The position numbers were made by a program, and so were the translations under genes. A DNA stretch of 64,000 bases from positions 22,255,579-22,319,578 of the forward strand of contig NC_051449.1 of assembly GCF_001649575.2 (NCBI RefSeq). Reading direction: 5' to 3'. This document shows positions 48,899 to 63,200 of the stretch, piece after piece (position 1 is the stretch's first letter; the number at the start of each line of letters is the position of its first letter). This DNA comes from Kryptolebias marmoratus (lineage: Eukaryota; Chordata; Actinopteri; Cyprinodontiformes; Rivulidae). The notes beneath the pieces are model-generated. The model was not told where the DNA came from, ran no database searches, and was given only the letters and a program-made list of their open reading frames with translations.

Positions 48899-51800
48899 CG
48901 TTAAAAACTTTATCTATAGCTGTTGTTGATTATTTACATCCCATTCTGTAGTTCTGCTCAACAAGGAAAGGAGTTCAGCAGTCAGCTGCAGTTCTGGCCA
49001 AAGATGCCAGATTTATTATGAGCAGTGAACACAGGCAAAGGTGTGACGCTTTTTCTTCCATGTTAGCATCTTCTCAATATTTAGTAAATTCGCTCTAGAG
49101 TATTTCATTTACAGCTTGTTTTTCTTGTTTTTTTATTCACTTGACTTTGCAGGTTGATGAAATACACAAACTCTATACTGGATTCCAAACTAAGAGGTAA
49201 AACCTTTTAGCAGCTTTTAAACCCTCTAAAACAACAAAAAATCAGCTCCTGTGTCTGAATAACAATATTTACAACATATTGTTGGTGGAAGTACATTTAT
49301 GAAAACCTCTGTAAATACAACACATGTAGCCATTTAATTCTCTTCTGGGAGAGCATGTAGCAAGTTATGCTACACGTGTACCATAACTTTTATGTTTTTG
49401 TTTTTTTTCAGATCTGGTGATGTTAGGAATTGGATACCACCATGCAGGAGTTGACTTGTCTGACAGGAAGCTGATAGAAGAAGCCTTCACTATGGGAGAC
49501 CTCCCTGTTCTTTGTGAGCCCAAATAGTTTTTTCAAAAAATATTTAAAAAAAACAAACATTTTTTTTAACTGTTTTTATAATTCAGTTCAATTCAGTTTT
49601 TTATATAGCGCAAATTCACAACAAAAGTCGTCTCAGGGCACTGTATAATAACTTTTACATACATTATAAAATGCTAATTAGTAAAAGTTATCTATCAAAG
49701 AAAGCCAGCAGACTATGCTGAAGCTTCACTTTGTCACAATCTCCCATCTGGAGCAGCACATAGGCAACAGTGGAATGAAAGAACTTCCTTTTAGCAGGAA
49801 GAAGTGGAGTCCAGCTTCAGCTGTGTGTTTTTGGGTCATTATCTTACTGGAAGGTGGACCTCTGTCCAGTCTCAAATCTCTGGATGACTCAAAGACGTTT
49901 CCGTCAAAGATTTCTCCATATTTTGCTTCTTCCATCTTTCTTTAAACTCTGAACAGTTTCCCAGTTTCTGAGAATTAAAAACATCCCCATGGCATGATGC
50001 TGCCACCACCATGCTTCACTGTGGGGATGGTGTTCTCAGCAGAGTTGGCTCCAGTTGGCTCCACACATGGTGTTGTCCTTGTTGGTTAAAAAGTTTAATT
50101 TTAGTCTCATCTGACCACCAAAGCTTTATCAACATGTTTGAAAAAGAAATGACAAACAATGCGCTTTATTTTTTTCTTTAAACAATGGCCTTGTCCTGAC
50201 CAGTCTTCCTTAAATCCAGAGCTGCACTGTAAGCACCCATCTCTTTAGAAAAGCTGCCTAGCTCCATCATTATCTTTGGCCTCTTGGCTGCTTCTCTGAT
50301 TAAGGCCCTCCTTGTCTGGTTCTCTTCCTTGACCCTTTTTTGGCAGGTTTGTTTTGGTGACATAATTCTTCCATTTTCTATTATTGGATTTCATGGAGCT
50401 CTGGAGATGTTCAAGGTTTAGGATATTTGTTTTATAACTCAACCCTGATCTGTACTTCTCTACAACTTTGTCTCTGACCTGTGTGGAGAGTTCCTTGGTC
50501 TTCATAATGTCTCACCAGTTCAACACTAGATTCTGGGGTCTGTCAGAGCAGGTATATATACTGAGATCATCTGACACTTAGACTGGATCCACAGGTGGAT
50601 CTTATCTAACTTGGCTTATGAAGATGATGGTCGGGGCTTCAAAGCTAAGGGAGTGAATACAAATTGTTGTAAGATAGCCACAACATGCAGTCTTATTCTA
50701 AGCAAATCAACATAAATAACAAATTAGTTACTTAAAATGTTGTTTTTGTATTGGTCCTTCCTTCACAAGACACAAACAGTATTTGCACTAAAGTAATATA
50801 AATTTGTTCACGCTGATATCCACTGATTCTGCTTAAATAATAACTTTAGTGCATTTGTCAAAAAAAACAAAACAAGAAAACATAGCCCATGTCTGTTTTA
50901 AACCACGACATAACTTTTACCGTGTTGTTCTGTAAAGGTTGAATTTGTGTTTTTTACTGTCTCAGTTACCACCAGGACTCTGGCCATGGGTGTAAACCTT
51001 CCTGCTCACCTGGTGGTGATCAAGTCCACGATGCAATATGTTGCAGGCTCCTGTGAGGAGTACAGTGAGGCTGACATCCTACAGATGATCGGCCGGGCTG
51101 GACGACCTCAGGCAGGAACAGGAATTTCATTTAAATATTTTATAGGCATCTATAATTGCATTTTCATAGTTTATTTAACATCTACAAATATAGTTAGGTT
51201 ATAAAATGTACGGATATAGGTCATAGAATCTATGGATATCTGGTTTTCACTGCCTTCTGTTTTTTCCTGCTCTAGTTTGATTCATCAGCAACTGCAGTGA
51301 TTATGACCAAGGTTCAAACCAGAGACAAGTACATGAAACTTATGAATGGGATAGAAATCATTGAGAGCAGGTAGGACAGAGAGCACTTACTTTCACTTTT
51401 CTCTCACACAAACATACTTATGGGGAAATATAATACTGCAGCAGATGAGGTAACAATACACTCTGCTTCCCCAGCTTACACAGTCACCTGGTGGAGCACC
51501 TGAATGCTGAGATTGTTCTCCAAACCATCAGTGATGTCAACATGGCTCTAGACTGGATACGCTCCACCTTTCTCTACATCAGAGCCCTCAAGAACCCCAC
51601 ACACTATGGTAAGAGCCTCAGTTTCAGATTAGCAATCAGAAAGAGTGTCCACCTTGTAGCTCTCAACAACCAAGCTCCATCTTATATTAAAGAACTTATT
51701 GTTCCATATTTTCCTAACAGAACACGTTGTCCTCAGACTGCAGGTTTACTTGTGGTTCCTAGAGTTTCTAAAAGTAGAACAGGAGGCAGAGCCTTCAGTT

Positions 51801-54800
51801 CTCAGGCTCCTCTCTTGTGGAACCAACTTCCTGTTTCTATCTGTGAGGCTGACACCCTGTCTACTTTTAAGTTTAGACTTAAGACTTTCCTTTTTGATAA
51901 ATGCTATAGTTAGGGTTGGTTTGGGTTTCCTGAACTCTCCCTTAGTTCTGCTGCTATAGGCTCAGACTGCTGGAGGACAAACTGACCACATTTCCTCACT
52001 CTGCTGCTGTCTTTACTCATTCTACTCTCCATGTTTCTACATGTAATTACTGCTGTCATTAACCTGTGTTTTTGTTAGTTCTTCAGTGCCTTGAAATGAC
52101 TTTTGTTATAAATTAGTGCAATATAAAAAACTGAACTGAATTGAACAGCTGTGGCCAGCTGTTTACTTCCTGTCTTCACTTTCTTTTCAGGTTTCTCTGC
52201 TAACTTGGACAGATGTGGCATTGAAGCCAAATTGCTAGGTGAGCAACATCATTCCTCACCAGTTACCATCTTGGTATTATTAGGCTATTCTGTTAATATA
52301 TTTAATTTATATACAAAGTTTCAAAAACAGTTTTACACACTAATTATATTTTTTAACTGTAGAAGTTTGAGTTTGTTTGTCTCGTCCGACTGTAGAACTG
52401 TGTTTGAAGAACCTCAACGCTCTGTCCTCCATCGATTTAATCCGTATGGATGAGGATGTCAACATCAAACCAACAGGTACAGAAATGTTTAGAGAATGTT
52501 GAGGGAAGTGCCTGATTTGGCTTAATTTATATTTTCTAGCATAGTGAATGTTATGCATAAAATTTCTGTCTTTTCTCATGAATTATTTTGGACTAGGCCT
52601 ATTATTAAAGTCTATTGTTTTTCATTCCTTTGACAGAGGCTGGCAGGCTGATGGCGAGGTTTTGTGTTGCCTTTGACACAATGAAACAGTTCAGCAAAGT
52701 GGTTGGCACTGAGACTTTATCTGACCTGGTAGGCTTTATAATATTTTATTATAGTATTTTATTCATGTGAAGCTAGTTTCGTATCACTTGGCTGGAAAAA
52801 TAAATTTGATTTTTAAGGATCCTTAAAAAATTAAGAACAAAATCACAGTTGTTAAAGTAGATATTTAACTATATAAACGAGTAATAAAAAAAAGACTGAA
52901 AACATACACTGTATTAAACAAACAACAAAGGAAAATTATAGAATGAATGCCAGAAAAAAAGCACAAAGCTTGGAAAAGATGGAATTTTTTTATCTGGGTC
53001 GGGGGTGAGTCTTTGCCTCAGGTGAAAGAGTTCAGGTATCGGAGTCTTGTTTACAAGTGATGGCAGGATGGAGCAGGAGATGGATCAACAGCAGCTCAGG
53101 GCCCCGTCTGCCTTAATGAGGGTGTTGCTCTGGTCTGTTGTGGTGAAGAAGGAGCTAAGACAAAAGGCAAAGCACTCGATTACAGGTAGTATCTCACTGA
53201 GACTGTTGGCGACTAGCTGGAGAATGTCTCGAGGGAGTCTCCAAAATGTCTTGTGGAGGTTCTCAATTTGCTCGTGTAAGTTGCAGAGGCATGGAAATTT
53301 GTCACTGGAAATTTTGAACATGTTCAAAGATTTGTGTGAGAAATGTTCTCTCAAAATAAATGTTGTTACAGGCGTTTCTAACCCATCTCCAGAACTCTGG
53401 AGCTGTATTTTGATTCTTTTCTGGCAGAAAACAGCCGAGTCAGTTCAGTTCTAAAACCCACAACGAGAATAGATGAGATTTATCGAAAAATTGGTCCAAA
53501 TCTTCCTGTCTTTATTTCAAAAGTGTACTCCAGTAGATTAAATCATAAATGTAGGTGCAGCTGTAAGGTGGGTGCAAAGTGAGCTGAGGTGGGTATGATG
53601 TGGGCATCATAAGAATGTGTGCGGCCAAGAGGACAGTTTTGCAAGCTGTGCACGTGACAGTAAACCGTGATTTCCTAAAACTGTCCATTTCAAACATGGA
53701 TGCACAGCTCGCTGATTGCTTGGTTGCAAGCATTCAGAATTCAGTGACACTACAATTGAAGATTTGCCTGTTTTCTTGCAACTTTCTCACAATTTTGGAT
53801 TGCCAACTAGTCTCCAACAGTTTTAGCCCAGTGATATACTACCTTTGTCTATCTACATTCAAACTCTCACCTATGGTCATGTGGTATAGTTCATGACTGA
53901 AAGAATGCCCTGAAATGAGCTTCCATAAGAAGAAGAAGGTGGCCCTCAGACACAGAGATAAGGTGAGGAGCTCCATCCCCCGGGGGAAGCTTGGGTAAGT
54001 CGTTGCTCCTCTCCATCAAAAGGAGTTATCTGAGGTGGTTCGGGTATCTAAGTAGGAGGCCTGCTGGATGCCTCCCTCTATAGGGTTTTCTGGGCAAGTC
54101 CCATTAGGAGGAGACCGGGGCAGACCCAGAAATTTCTGGAGGAATTATGTATCCTGTCTGGGTTTTGGGATCTCCCAGGAAGAGCTGGAGAGTCCTGCTG
54201 GGGAGAAGAAAGCCTGCGTTTACCTCCTTGATCTGCTGCCTCTATGATAAGTTGAAGAAAAAGGATGGATTGCAGAGGAAACTGTGTCTTTTCACTGTTT
54301 ATACAGGTTGAGTTGGTGTCAAAGAGCAGAGAGTTCAGTGACATTCAGTTGAGAGTAAATGAGAAAAGAACCCTGAACACTCTGAACCGGGACAAGAACA
54401 GGACCACCATCAGGTCAGACATGTTTATATCATCAGATTCAAAAGTCTTTTTTTGAGACGCAAGGTCTTATTTACATTTTGTTTGTATTTTTTTAGATTT
54501 CCCCTCGAGGGAAAGATCAAAAGCAGTGAGATGAAAGTAAACTGGTAGGTGAAGTTTATTTTAGTATATTGCTGCTATTGTTTTGACTATGAGCTGCCCA
54601 CTGCAGATGATGCATTTGTATTGTCTTGTAGCTTGATTCAGGCTCATCTGAGTTCCATCTTAATTCAAGATTTTGGACTGACTCAAGACACAGCAAAGAT
54701 CTTCAGAATTGGGATGCGCATCAGTAAATGTATGAATGTCAGAAATGAGAAAAAAGGAAGACTGTTTAATAATAAATAAACAAGACTTGCTTGTGTTTGG

Positions 54801-57197
54801 ACCCCAACAGGCCTGTCGGAGTTCCTAAGTCATCAGTCCAAGACTGTCTTTACTGCTGTTCTCAACTCCCTGATCCTAGCTAAGTGCTTCAGAGCTAAGC
54901 TTTGGGAAAATTCACCCTACGTCTCCAAACAGCTGGAGAAGATAGGTGAATGTTTTTGTTATACTGTACACAATATGATGACACGAACAAAAGTACTAAC
55001 ACAGTTTTTAAACCTATTTTTGTGTATTTAAGATGTAAAGTCTGTCTGGTTGGTGGTACTTATTAATAAAATGATGAAGCTAATATTTTTTATATGTAAA
55101 GCAGTTAACACATTGTGTGTTTCAGGTCAGACTCTGTCTACTGCGATGGTGAATGCAGGACTCACCACTTTCACCAAAATAGAGCAAACCAACCCCAGGG
55201 AGCTGGAGCTGGTCAGTTGGGGCTCAAATTAAAACCTTGGTCCCAGCCAAGGACCAAACTTAGTTGCTATTTATCCAAAAAAGATATAAATTAAACTGAT
55301 TTTTTTATGGCAAAAGGCCCAAATTGTTTCTGCCTTTATCTGTATTTGTATTGCTGTGTGTTCGTTTGTCTGTCTGTTAGCAAAATGTCATTGGGTCTAC
55401 ATCTGCAGCTGACTAACCTTTGAAGTCAGTCCAATTCAAGATGACCTTAGAAAACACAAAAATAGATGTAATTCTTTCAGTTCACAGGTACTGAGCTAAA
55501 ATCTGGTGTGGTGGTAGCTGAGAGTCATCCTCTACATACACTCGAAGTTCTTAGTGTTTGTTTTGAAAACTGGAGTCAGCTTTGTTTGTTAGCAAAATAT
55601 CTCATGAACCACTGGATGGATTTCATTGAAAATTTCAGAACGTATTCCTTGGATGTGCATCTACAACTGTTAAACTTTTCGAGTCAACCTGATTCAAGAT
55701 GGCTGCCACAGCTAATCGACCTTAGACAACACAAAAATTCCTTTAGACTAGTCAAATTTAGAAATATTAAGCTAAAGTCTTATGTGGCTGTAGCTGAGTC
55801 ATCCTCAACACATATAGTGCCTATAAAAAGTATGTTTTATGCTTTTATAGCTGTCACAAAATAAACATGGTCAGTAAGAAATTGGCCTTTTGAACAACAA
55901 ACTCTTCAATGTCAAAGTGAAAATATGTAACAAAAATTGGTAATATTAATGAGAGACTGAAATGGAATCAAATTCCTGTGTTTCGATGTGTAAGATTGAT
56001 TGAGGCTTAGCCACACAGTCTCAGTGCTGCAGCCAGTTATGTCTACTAAATACTGATGTGAAGGGGGCCAATATCAACGCAGTCACTTACTTTATGTTAC
56101 ATACAGCTGAGTTGATTGGTTCCATTGTATGTTTTTTGTTCCTTTTGCCACGTTAAATTCAAAGAAAAATTCAAACCTAATTTTTTGGCTTCATTGTTGG
56201 TTGATTGTCACAAGAAGTGAGAGAGACTCGATTTGTCACAGATTAGCAGTCTAGTTCTAATACATTTCAAACAATATCACAGACCGATAAAACTAACAGG
56301 TCGTATCTGAGCCACGCAACTTGAATTTGACACGTGTTTTAAACGGAAACTCTTTCTGATGTTTCTGAACTCGGGATTAAAGGGCTGCTCATGTTTATGG
56401 CAACACCATGCTCTGACTCGCAATAACAGACACAGAGTTATCTCACAAGTCATTTTGTGTCCCCTAGTACCTCTTACTACGTCCATTCTGAGGAAATACT
56501 TCCCTTATGGAAAATAATTGTCATTTTGATACCGTGAAGTTTAAGTGCTTTTTGACTTATTCTATAATGTGTTCAGGCCTCCCTGCAGAACCGAATGATG
56601 AACTGAAACTGTGTAACGTCGTTAGATGTAACTTTGGTCAACCTTCTGTCCTACAGATTGTCAACAGACATCCACCGTTTGGAAACCAGATCAGGGAATC
56701 TGTAACACACCTCCCAAAGTACAGCGTTACTCTGGAGCAGGTAAATATTACACCGAACTTTTATTATCGAGACCGCCATCATGTATTTGTGATACTTCAA
56801 TCTTTTTCTTAGCTAATCCTTGTAAAGATGCTTTATTGGAAACCTAAACTTTTTTTATTTCTGTTTGTAGCGCATAAATGAACCAAAAGCATCAAATTAA
56901 AGCAACTTATTAAAAAAATAAAGAAGTAGAAGCACTCAGAGAGCGCAAACCTCCTCTAAGGCCACAGAGTCATTAAAAACTTGTAAGATCCAGATTATGA
57001 TTCTGATCTTGTGACAACCCCAAGATGTCCTGAAAATTTAATCGAAATCTGTCCATTAGCTTTTAAGGAATCTTACTAAAAGACAAACAGACCAACCAAC
57101 ACTAATGAAAACATAATCTCCTTGGAGGGAGTTAAAAACCCTCCTGCCCCGTCTTTTATGCCAGAGTTTTAAACTAAGATCATCTTATGACGAGGAG

Positions 57198-57261
<64 letters not shown>

Positions 57262-60200
57262 GTTTCTGTTTTTGGGAAACCTTGTAAATAATGTTACAAA
57301 TGAACTCATGGAGTATTTCAAGATCCCTCATGATCTGTTGGTGCTTCAAGAATGTGTTGGGAATGACTTTCAGCTACTTCCACAACAAATATCTAAATTT
57401 GACTGAGTTAGACTTGTTTTTGTCTTGGTTAATGTTGATTGGCTAAACTTAATTGGGGTTTCTCCAAAGGCTAATCAGTTGTAGATATACATCCAGTGAT
57501 TACGTTCAGAGAGTTTCATTAAAATCCTTCCAGTGGAAATGAGATATTTTGCTAACAGACAGACAAACAAATGTACACACACATAGAAACACAGACACAG
57601 GCAAAAATATTATTGGCTTTTGTCTGTTATAAAAAATACACATATAAGTACAGAAAAAGGGAAACAAAGCTGCATAATTAACCTAAAACATACCTTTGAT
57701 ATATATTTTAGAAACTCCTTTTCTTCTTTATTTGTTGTTGTGTTTAAATACATATTTAAACTACTAATTTAAGTATTTTTACTACATTTAAACAGTTTTT
57801 CTACATCTGCAGTGAACTACACGGCTGTTCTTCCTGCGTATCTTTCTCTGAATCAGTTTTGTTCTATAGCTTCCCAGGTACAGCAGCGCCACTGCTGAGA
57901 TTGTGGTCAAGGTGACCCTGAAAAACCAGGCAGAGTTGCTGTCCAGGAGAACAGCTCCAGACCAGCACTGTGTCTCCCTGATCATTGGCAACTCGGATAA
58001 CAACGTAGTCTACCTTCAGAAACTCACGTGAGAAATGCTCCAAAAGAATCCCTAAGCTCCCTGTGTGTTTTCTTTCTTTCCTCTTTTCTTTTAGACATCT
58101 ACAGTCACTAAATCAAAACAGAGACTTTTAGGAATTGTGGAAAACAAAACTGGAGTTCATCAAGAATATTTTTTGTTTGTTTTTAGCGACTTGTTGCTGC
58201 TAAAGTGTGGTAGCTGGTCAAAGAAGATAGAGGTGGCAAAGGCTTCCAAAGGAGATGAAATCAGTGTCAATCTCATCAGCTCAGATTTTGGTAAGCCATG
58301 CAAATCCCTTTAAACTGTTGCACAGATATGCACACATTTATTGTGGTTCATATAAATTATAAAAGTAAACGACTTATATACTGTGTTGTTTACTAAAAGC
58401 TCTCTGAATATCTTGTGCTACCGAAAAGCAAAAGGTGGGCTATATTGTTTTTTTCCATGTTTGTGTGTGTGTGTGTGTGTGTGTGTCTGCCTGTAAGCAA
58501 AAAATCTCATGAACCACTGCACAAATTTGACTTTTTCTTGCAGAAAGTAATCCCTGCAAGAACATCTGGCATAACTGGGCTAGCAGGACTAAACCCACAT
58601 TAACACTTAAAATAAAGATTTGAAAGACTTACTACTGTCAAACAAAGTTTAACAAAAAAAGTTTTTTCATATTTTGTTGAAGTCTAGAACAGCATCAGGA
58701 CCAAACAGTCACAGAAAAACACTGAATCCTTCTAAATGAGCTCATTTGTTACAGCCCAGACAGAGCAGTGTTCATGTTTGTGGGGTTAAATGACTGACAG
58801 GCGTTAGGCCACACCCCCGATTTACTACTCATTTGGGCTAATTATGCTCAGCCCAAAGGCCAAAGCCTTCAGCCAATGAGCGTGGACGTATTGTGACATC
58901 CTCTGTGCTCGTGTTTGTGGACCATAGACTATGATGCAGACTGCAGATGGAGCAAAGGTGAGCATTAGAAGAAATATGGTGGATTATTTACTTTATCATC
59001 CTTTGTTGTGATGTTTTTGGAAGGAAAAAGGAAGAAAGTGAAGAAGGCCAAACAATATTCAAATGAACAAACAGGCAGCTGTAGCTTTTGTTTTGGTGGA
59101 GTTTGTGGATTTAACGTCTGCGGCGTAGCTTTAGAGGTTTATTTGTTTAATTTTTGACACTGACTCGGGTGTTTAGTGAGCAGAACCTCATCCAGTTGAC
59201 CTGACAACACTGAAACAAATTGCTTCTTTTGCATCTCAGAAAAGTAATCAGTGTGAGCTTTTAAAACAGTTATACACTTCTCAAAACACGTCACGTTTTG
59301 TTGAGCTTGTCTGTTATTGCTGTGGTTATTAAACTTTTTCGAGTTGATTGGGTCTAGATGTTTGGTTGCAAATCAGTTATAATTACAATTAATATATGTA
59401 ACTTATATAACAGTTAGCATACTGCAGTGCAGTTTAACATTTTCTGACTTTGTGTGTGAGGATTGTGTAACCACTGTTTTTGCTCATGTCATTGTGAGGA
59501 AAATAGGACAAAAAGTTCTTTATAAAGCTTATTCACCATACCTCAGACAAGGTGCTTAAATTGTTAAAATGTAATCCATACTGAATCATTGGATAATAAT
59601 CTACAGCTTATTAACTTCTGGAGTCATCCCAATTCAAGATGGCCCCCATAGCCAACTAACCTTAAAAACACATGAATATCTCCATTCAGTCAGTTTTACA
59701 GATGTTTACCTAAAATTTGCCATTGTTAAACAGTTGTTAAATTTGTATTTTGTTGTTTGTAGTGGGGCTGGACATCCAGCAGAAAGTCAGCGTATATTTC
59801 TCAGCTGTCAAGAGGTTTGGGGGTGAAACTCCACGCAGCCTGACAGATCCTCGTACTGAACAGAGACAGCAACACGCCGCTGTGACACCGCTGCCTGCAA
59901 ATCAGACTGCTGCTCAGGAGGAGAACGTCTCATCTGCAAGACAACAAGGCAATAGAAAATAGTTTTTAATCTCACAGAGTGAAGTTGTTGTGAAATTGCT
60001 TTCCTGTAGTTTAATTTTCTGTACAATGTTTGGAGCCTGACTACTTCTGCATACTTTGTGCGGTTTTCATACATCAAAATGTTCATCCCAGTCAGGAGAG
60101 GGGCGTCATGACTTTTGAGTTTTGTGACTTTTAAACTTTCTCAAAATATTTAACTTTATTTACAAATATTTCCTCCATGGAATTTTATTCAGGTTATTAA

Positions 60201-63200
60201 GTTCCTTCTTAACATATTGTTGTTGTTTTTTTAATCTGGTTTAGCGTATCTCCACAGCTTTTGTTTTCCTACTTTTAGCAGCCGTTCTGCTAGTTTTAGC
60301 GTTTAGCTAGTTTCAGCTTCTGAAACTTTTCTTTAAACTTTTAAAGTTTAAAAGTTTAAAAAAAAGTTTCACCTTCTAGCTAGCCTAGATGTTTATTTTT
60401 TAGCTTCTCTTGTTACTTTAGCCTTTAGCTATTATTTTGCCACTTTAGCTAGCATTTTATTACTTGCTACTTTTAGCTTTCAGCAAATGTTAGCTAGCAT
60501 TTTGTTTCTATTAGTTTTTGGCTACCCTTTGCTACTTTTAGGTTTTCACTACCCATTTTGCTTCTTTTAGCCAGTCTTCAGCTAATTTTAGCATTTAGCT
60601 AATCTTTTCTACTTCTGGTTTTAGCTAATGTTTTGCTACTATTAGCTAGTATTCTGATTTTTTAGCTTTAACATCTCATTTTTAGCTCCATCAGAAACTT
60701 TCAGCAGTTATTCAGCACTCAGCGTTCATGCAGTTTTAGCTTGTATCGAGGAGTTTTGGTTCTTGTTGTTTTCAGATTCAGGCAATAAAAGGCAATGCAA
60801 CCATTTCTGCAAGAATAAGAATTTATGCGCCCATGACTGTTGTGAGTAAAACCAAACATTTTTCACATGCTTTTATTTTGTAAATTTTTTTTCAGTATCT
60901 AACTTTGCAGTTTGAGTGAAGCTTTGTGCCTCCATGTATTCCTCTTCTCTCAAGGTAAAGTAGGTGTAGCAGTGGGGCAGAAGAGGTCAGCCAACCATGA
61001 AACCAGTTTCTCTTCCTACCTGAAAGACCTGAAGAACAGAAGTGATGCTCTTGTACAGACGCCTGTCAAACGACTCAAGGTAAACAGGAAAATGGTCTGC
61101 TCTCTGTCCAAGCTTGTATTATTTTATCTTTCTGCAGCCTTCCGCTGAAATCTGAACTTCTGCTTCCAAGGACCCAGACTTCTTTTATAATGGGTCCTAT
61201 AAAGTTGTTTTAAACATCGGCTGATTTTTTTTGTACTTATTTACAGTTCATTACCACTACTTAATCTGTTTCAAAGGACTGCTGGTTAAACCTATGTGTT
61301 AATTACTTAACACTGACTTGTAAATTGTTTAATCATAGAAAGGCACTGAACTCACTGGATGAATCAGTGTTGTCTTTACACATCGAGACAAAAACCTACT
61401 GGATCTTGGGCACTGTTTTACAGGCTGCTGTCGCCCTCTGGCCCTTTGGCTCGGTTCAGTCCTTATGAAACTAGAACAAGTTTGTATTTTCTGAAAAAAA
61501 TGTTTTTTTTATTAAATTAAATAATAAAATTTTAAAATCTGTGTGAATGCTGAGCACTAAAAAACTTTTTCTAAAATTTCCTAAAAAACAATAAAACCGA
61601 ATTGTTAAAGTTAAACAGTCAACAGCAAGACAAACATAAGCTAAAATTTGCTTAACAATAAGAAAAAGTCAAAATTAGCAAAACCTAAAATTACCTGAAT
61701 CGTACAGATGCCTGTTGTTACCTAAAATTAACAAAATATTTCCTAAGGATTAAAATGAGCAGAACAATAGCTAAAAGCTAAAGCCAGCAAAATAGAAACT
61801 ACAAGCTGAATTCAGCAAAACAGTAAATAGAAGTCAAAATTAGCGAAACAGTAGCTGAAAAGTACAATTTTCAGAATAATAGCTACAAGTTAGATGAAAA
61901 CTATAATTAGCAAAACTTCAGGTAAAAGGTAAACTGAGCAAACTATTAATTAAAAGCAAAAAACAGCAAAACAGTAGCTGAAAGCTAAAAGCAGCAGAAT
62001 AGTTGCTAAAAAATAAATTTAGCAAATAGCTGACAGAACCCATAATTACCAAAAAGTAAATGATAGCTAAAATGATCAGAACAGCAGCTACAAGTTAGAA
62101 CTAGGCATTTTCAAATTTGGCGGTGCACAGTAACAAGTGAACGTGTCCCTACGCTGCCCGGCTGAGATGCACTTCCTCCCTGCGTCTCTGTGCGGTCTTC
62201 ATAGGTTCACAGGTTTCTAAGTTTTGCTGGAACAGTCATAAAGATGGCTGTATTTTCTAACAGCCTCCAGCTGCTTCTCAGCGGAGCAGTAGAAACAAAA
62301 TGTCTCCATTAAAGCTCACTGGCTTTTTCACATAAACACGCCCACAACAACTTTTGACCAATCATACAACACTTGGCGCAAACCTCTGTGAGAAACAGTT
62401 CGGCCAGGGCCTCGGGTCGAGAAGTGGCAGACAAAGGTGTTACGCAAATAAAATGACGCAATTATCGTCACGCAATTATCGTCACGCAACCGCATGACTG
62501 AGAGCCGACTTTGTGAGTTCTTATGCAGTATGGAAACAGCTTTACTCACCTCCAAAGTTAAAGGAAGTCGAACTTTCCTTGTCAGAGTCGATTAAGTGTC
62601 TATCTAGACAGAAAGCTTAATTGGAAAAGACGTGGATGGAAAGTTCAAGAAGGCCACAGTGTTCTTACATCAGTGTTTAAGAACTGCAGGCAGTCGTTGG
62701 GGTGCCACCCCAAAGGTTGGCAGATGGATCTACATGACAGTAGTCCAATCCATGCTAAGCTATGCAGCTTTAGTGTGGTCGTCCCAAGTCCAAGTTGGGG
62801 TGGCAAGAGTGATGCTGACCCATGTGCAATGAATGGCCTGTCTCTAAGACCGTCAGTGTACACAGAGGCAAATGTTTATACTAACAGATAGCAAAGCTGT
62901 TATTAGAGCTCTCCAAGGGCCACACTTTATATCATTGCTGGTTTTGGGAGTGTGCCGAAGCAGTCAGTCAACTTGGGAGAGATAACAGTGTTACTGGTAA
63001 ATGGGTTTTGGAAAAACTGGTAATAATGGTCATGAAAGAGCGGACTATCTTGCAAAAGCTGGCAGCCAGGTCCACTTTTAAGGACCAGAGCCTGCTGTAG
63101 GTATTTCAACAGCAGTCCGCAGATAACTGATTAAAGGCCCAAGTCCCATGTTCGGGAAAGCTCTCATTGCCCTGACAAGAAAAGCTGTAAGTACACTGGT

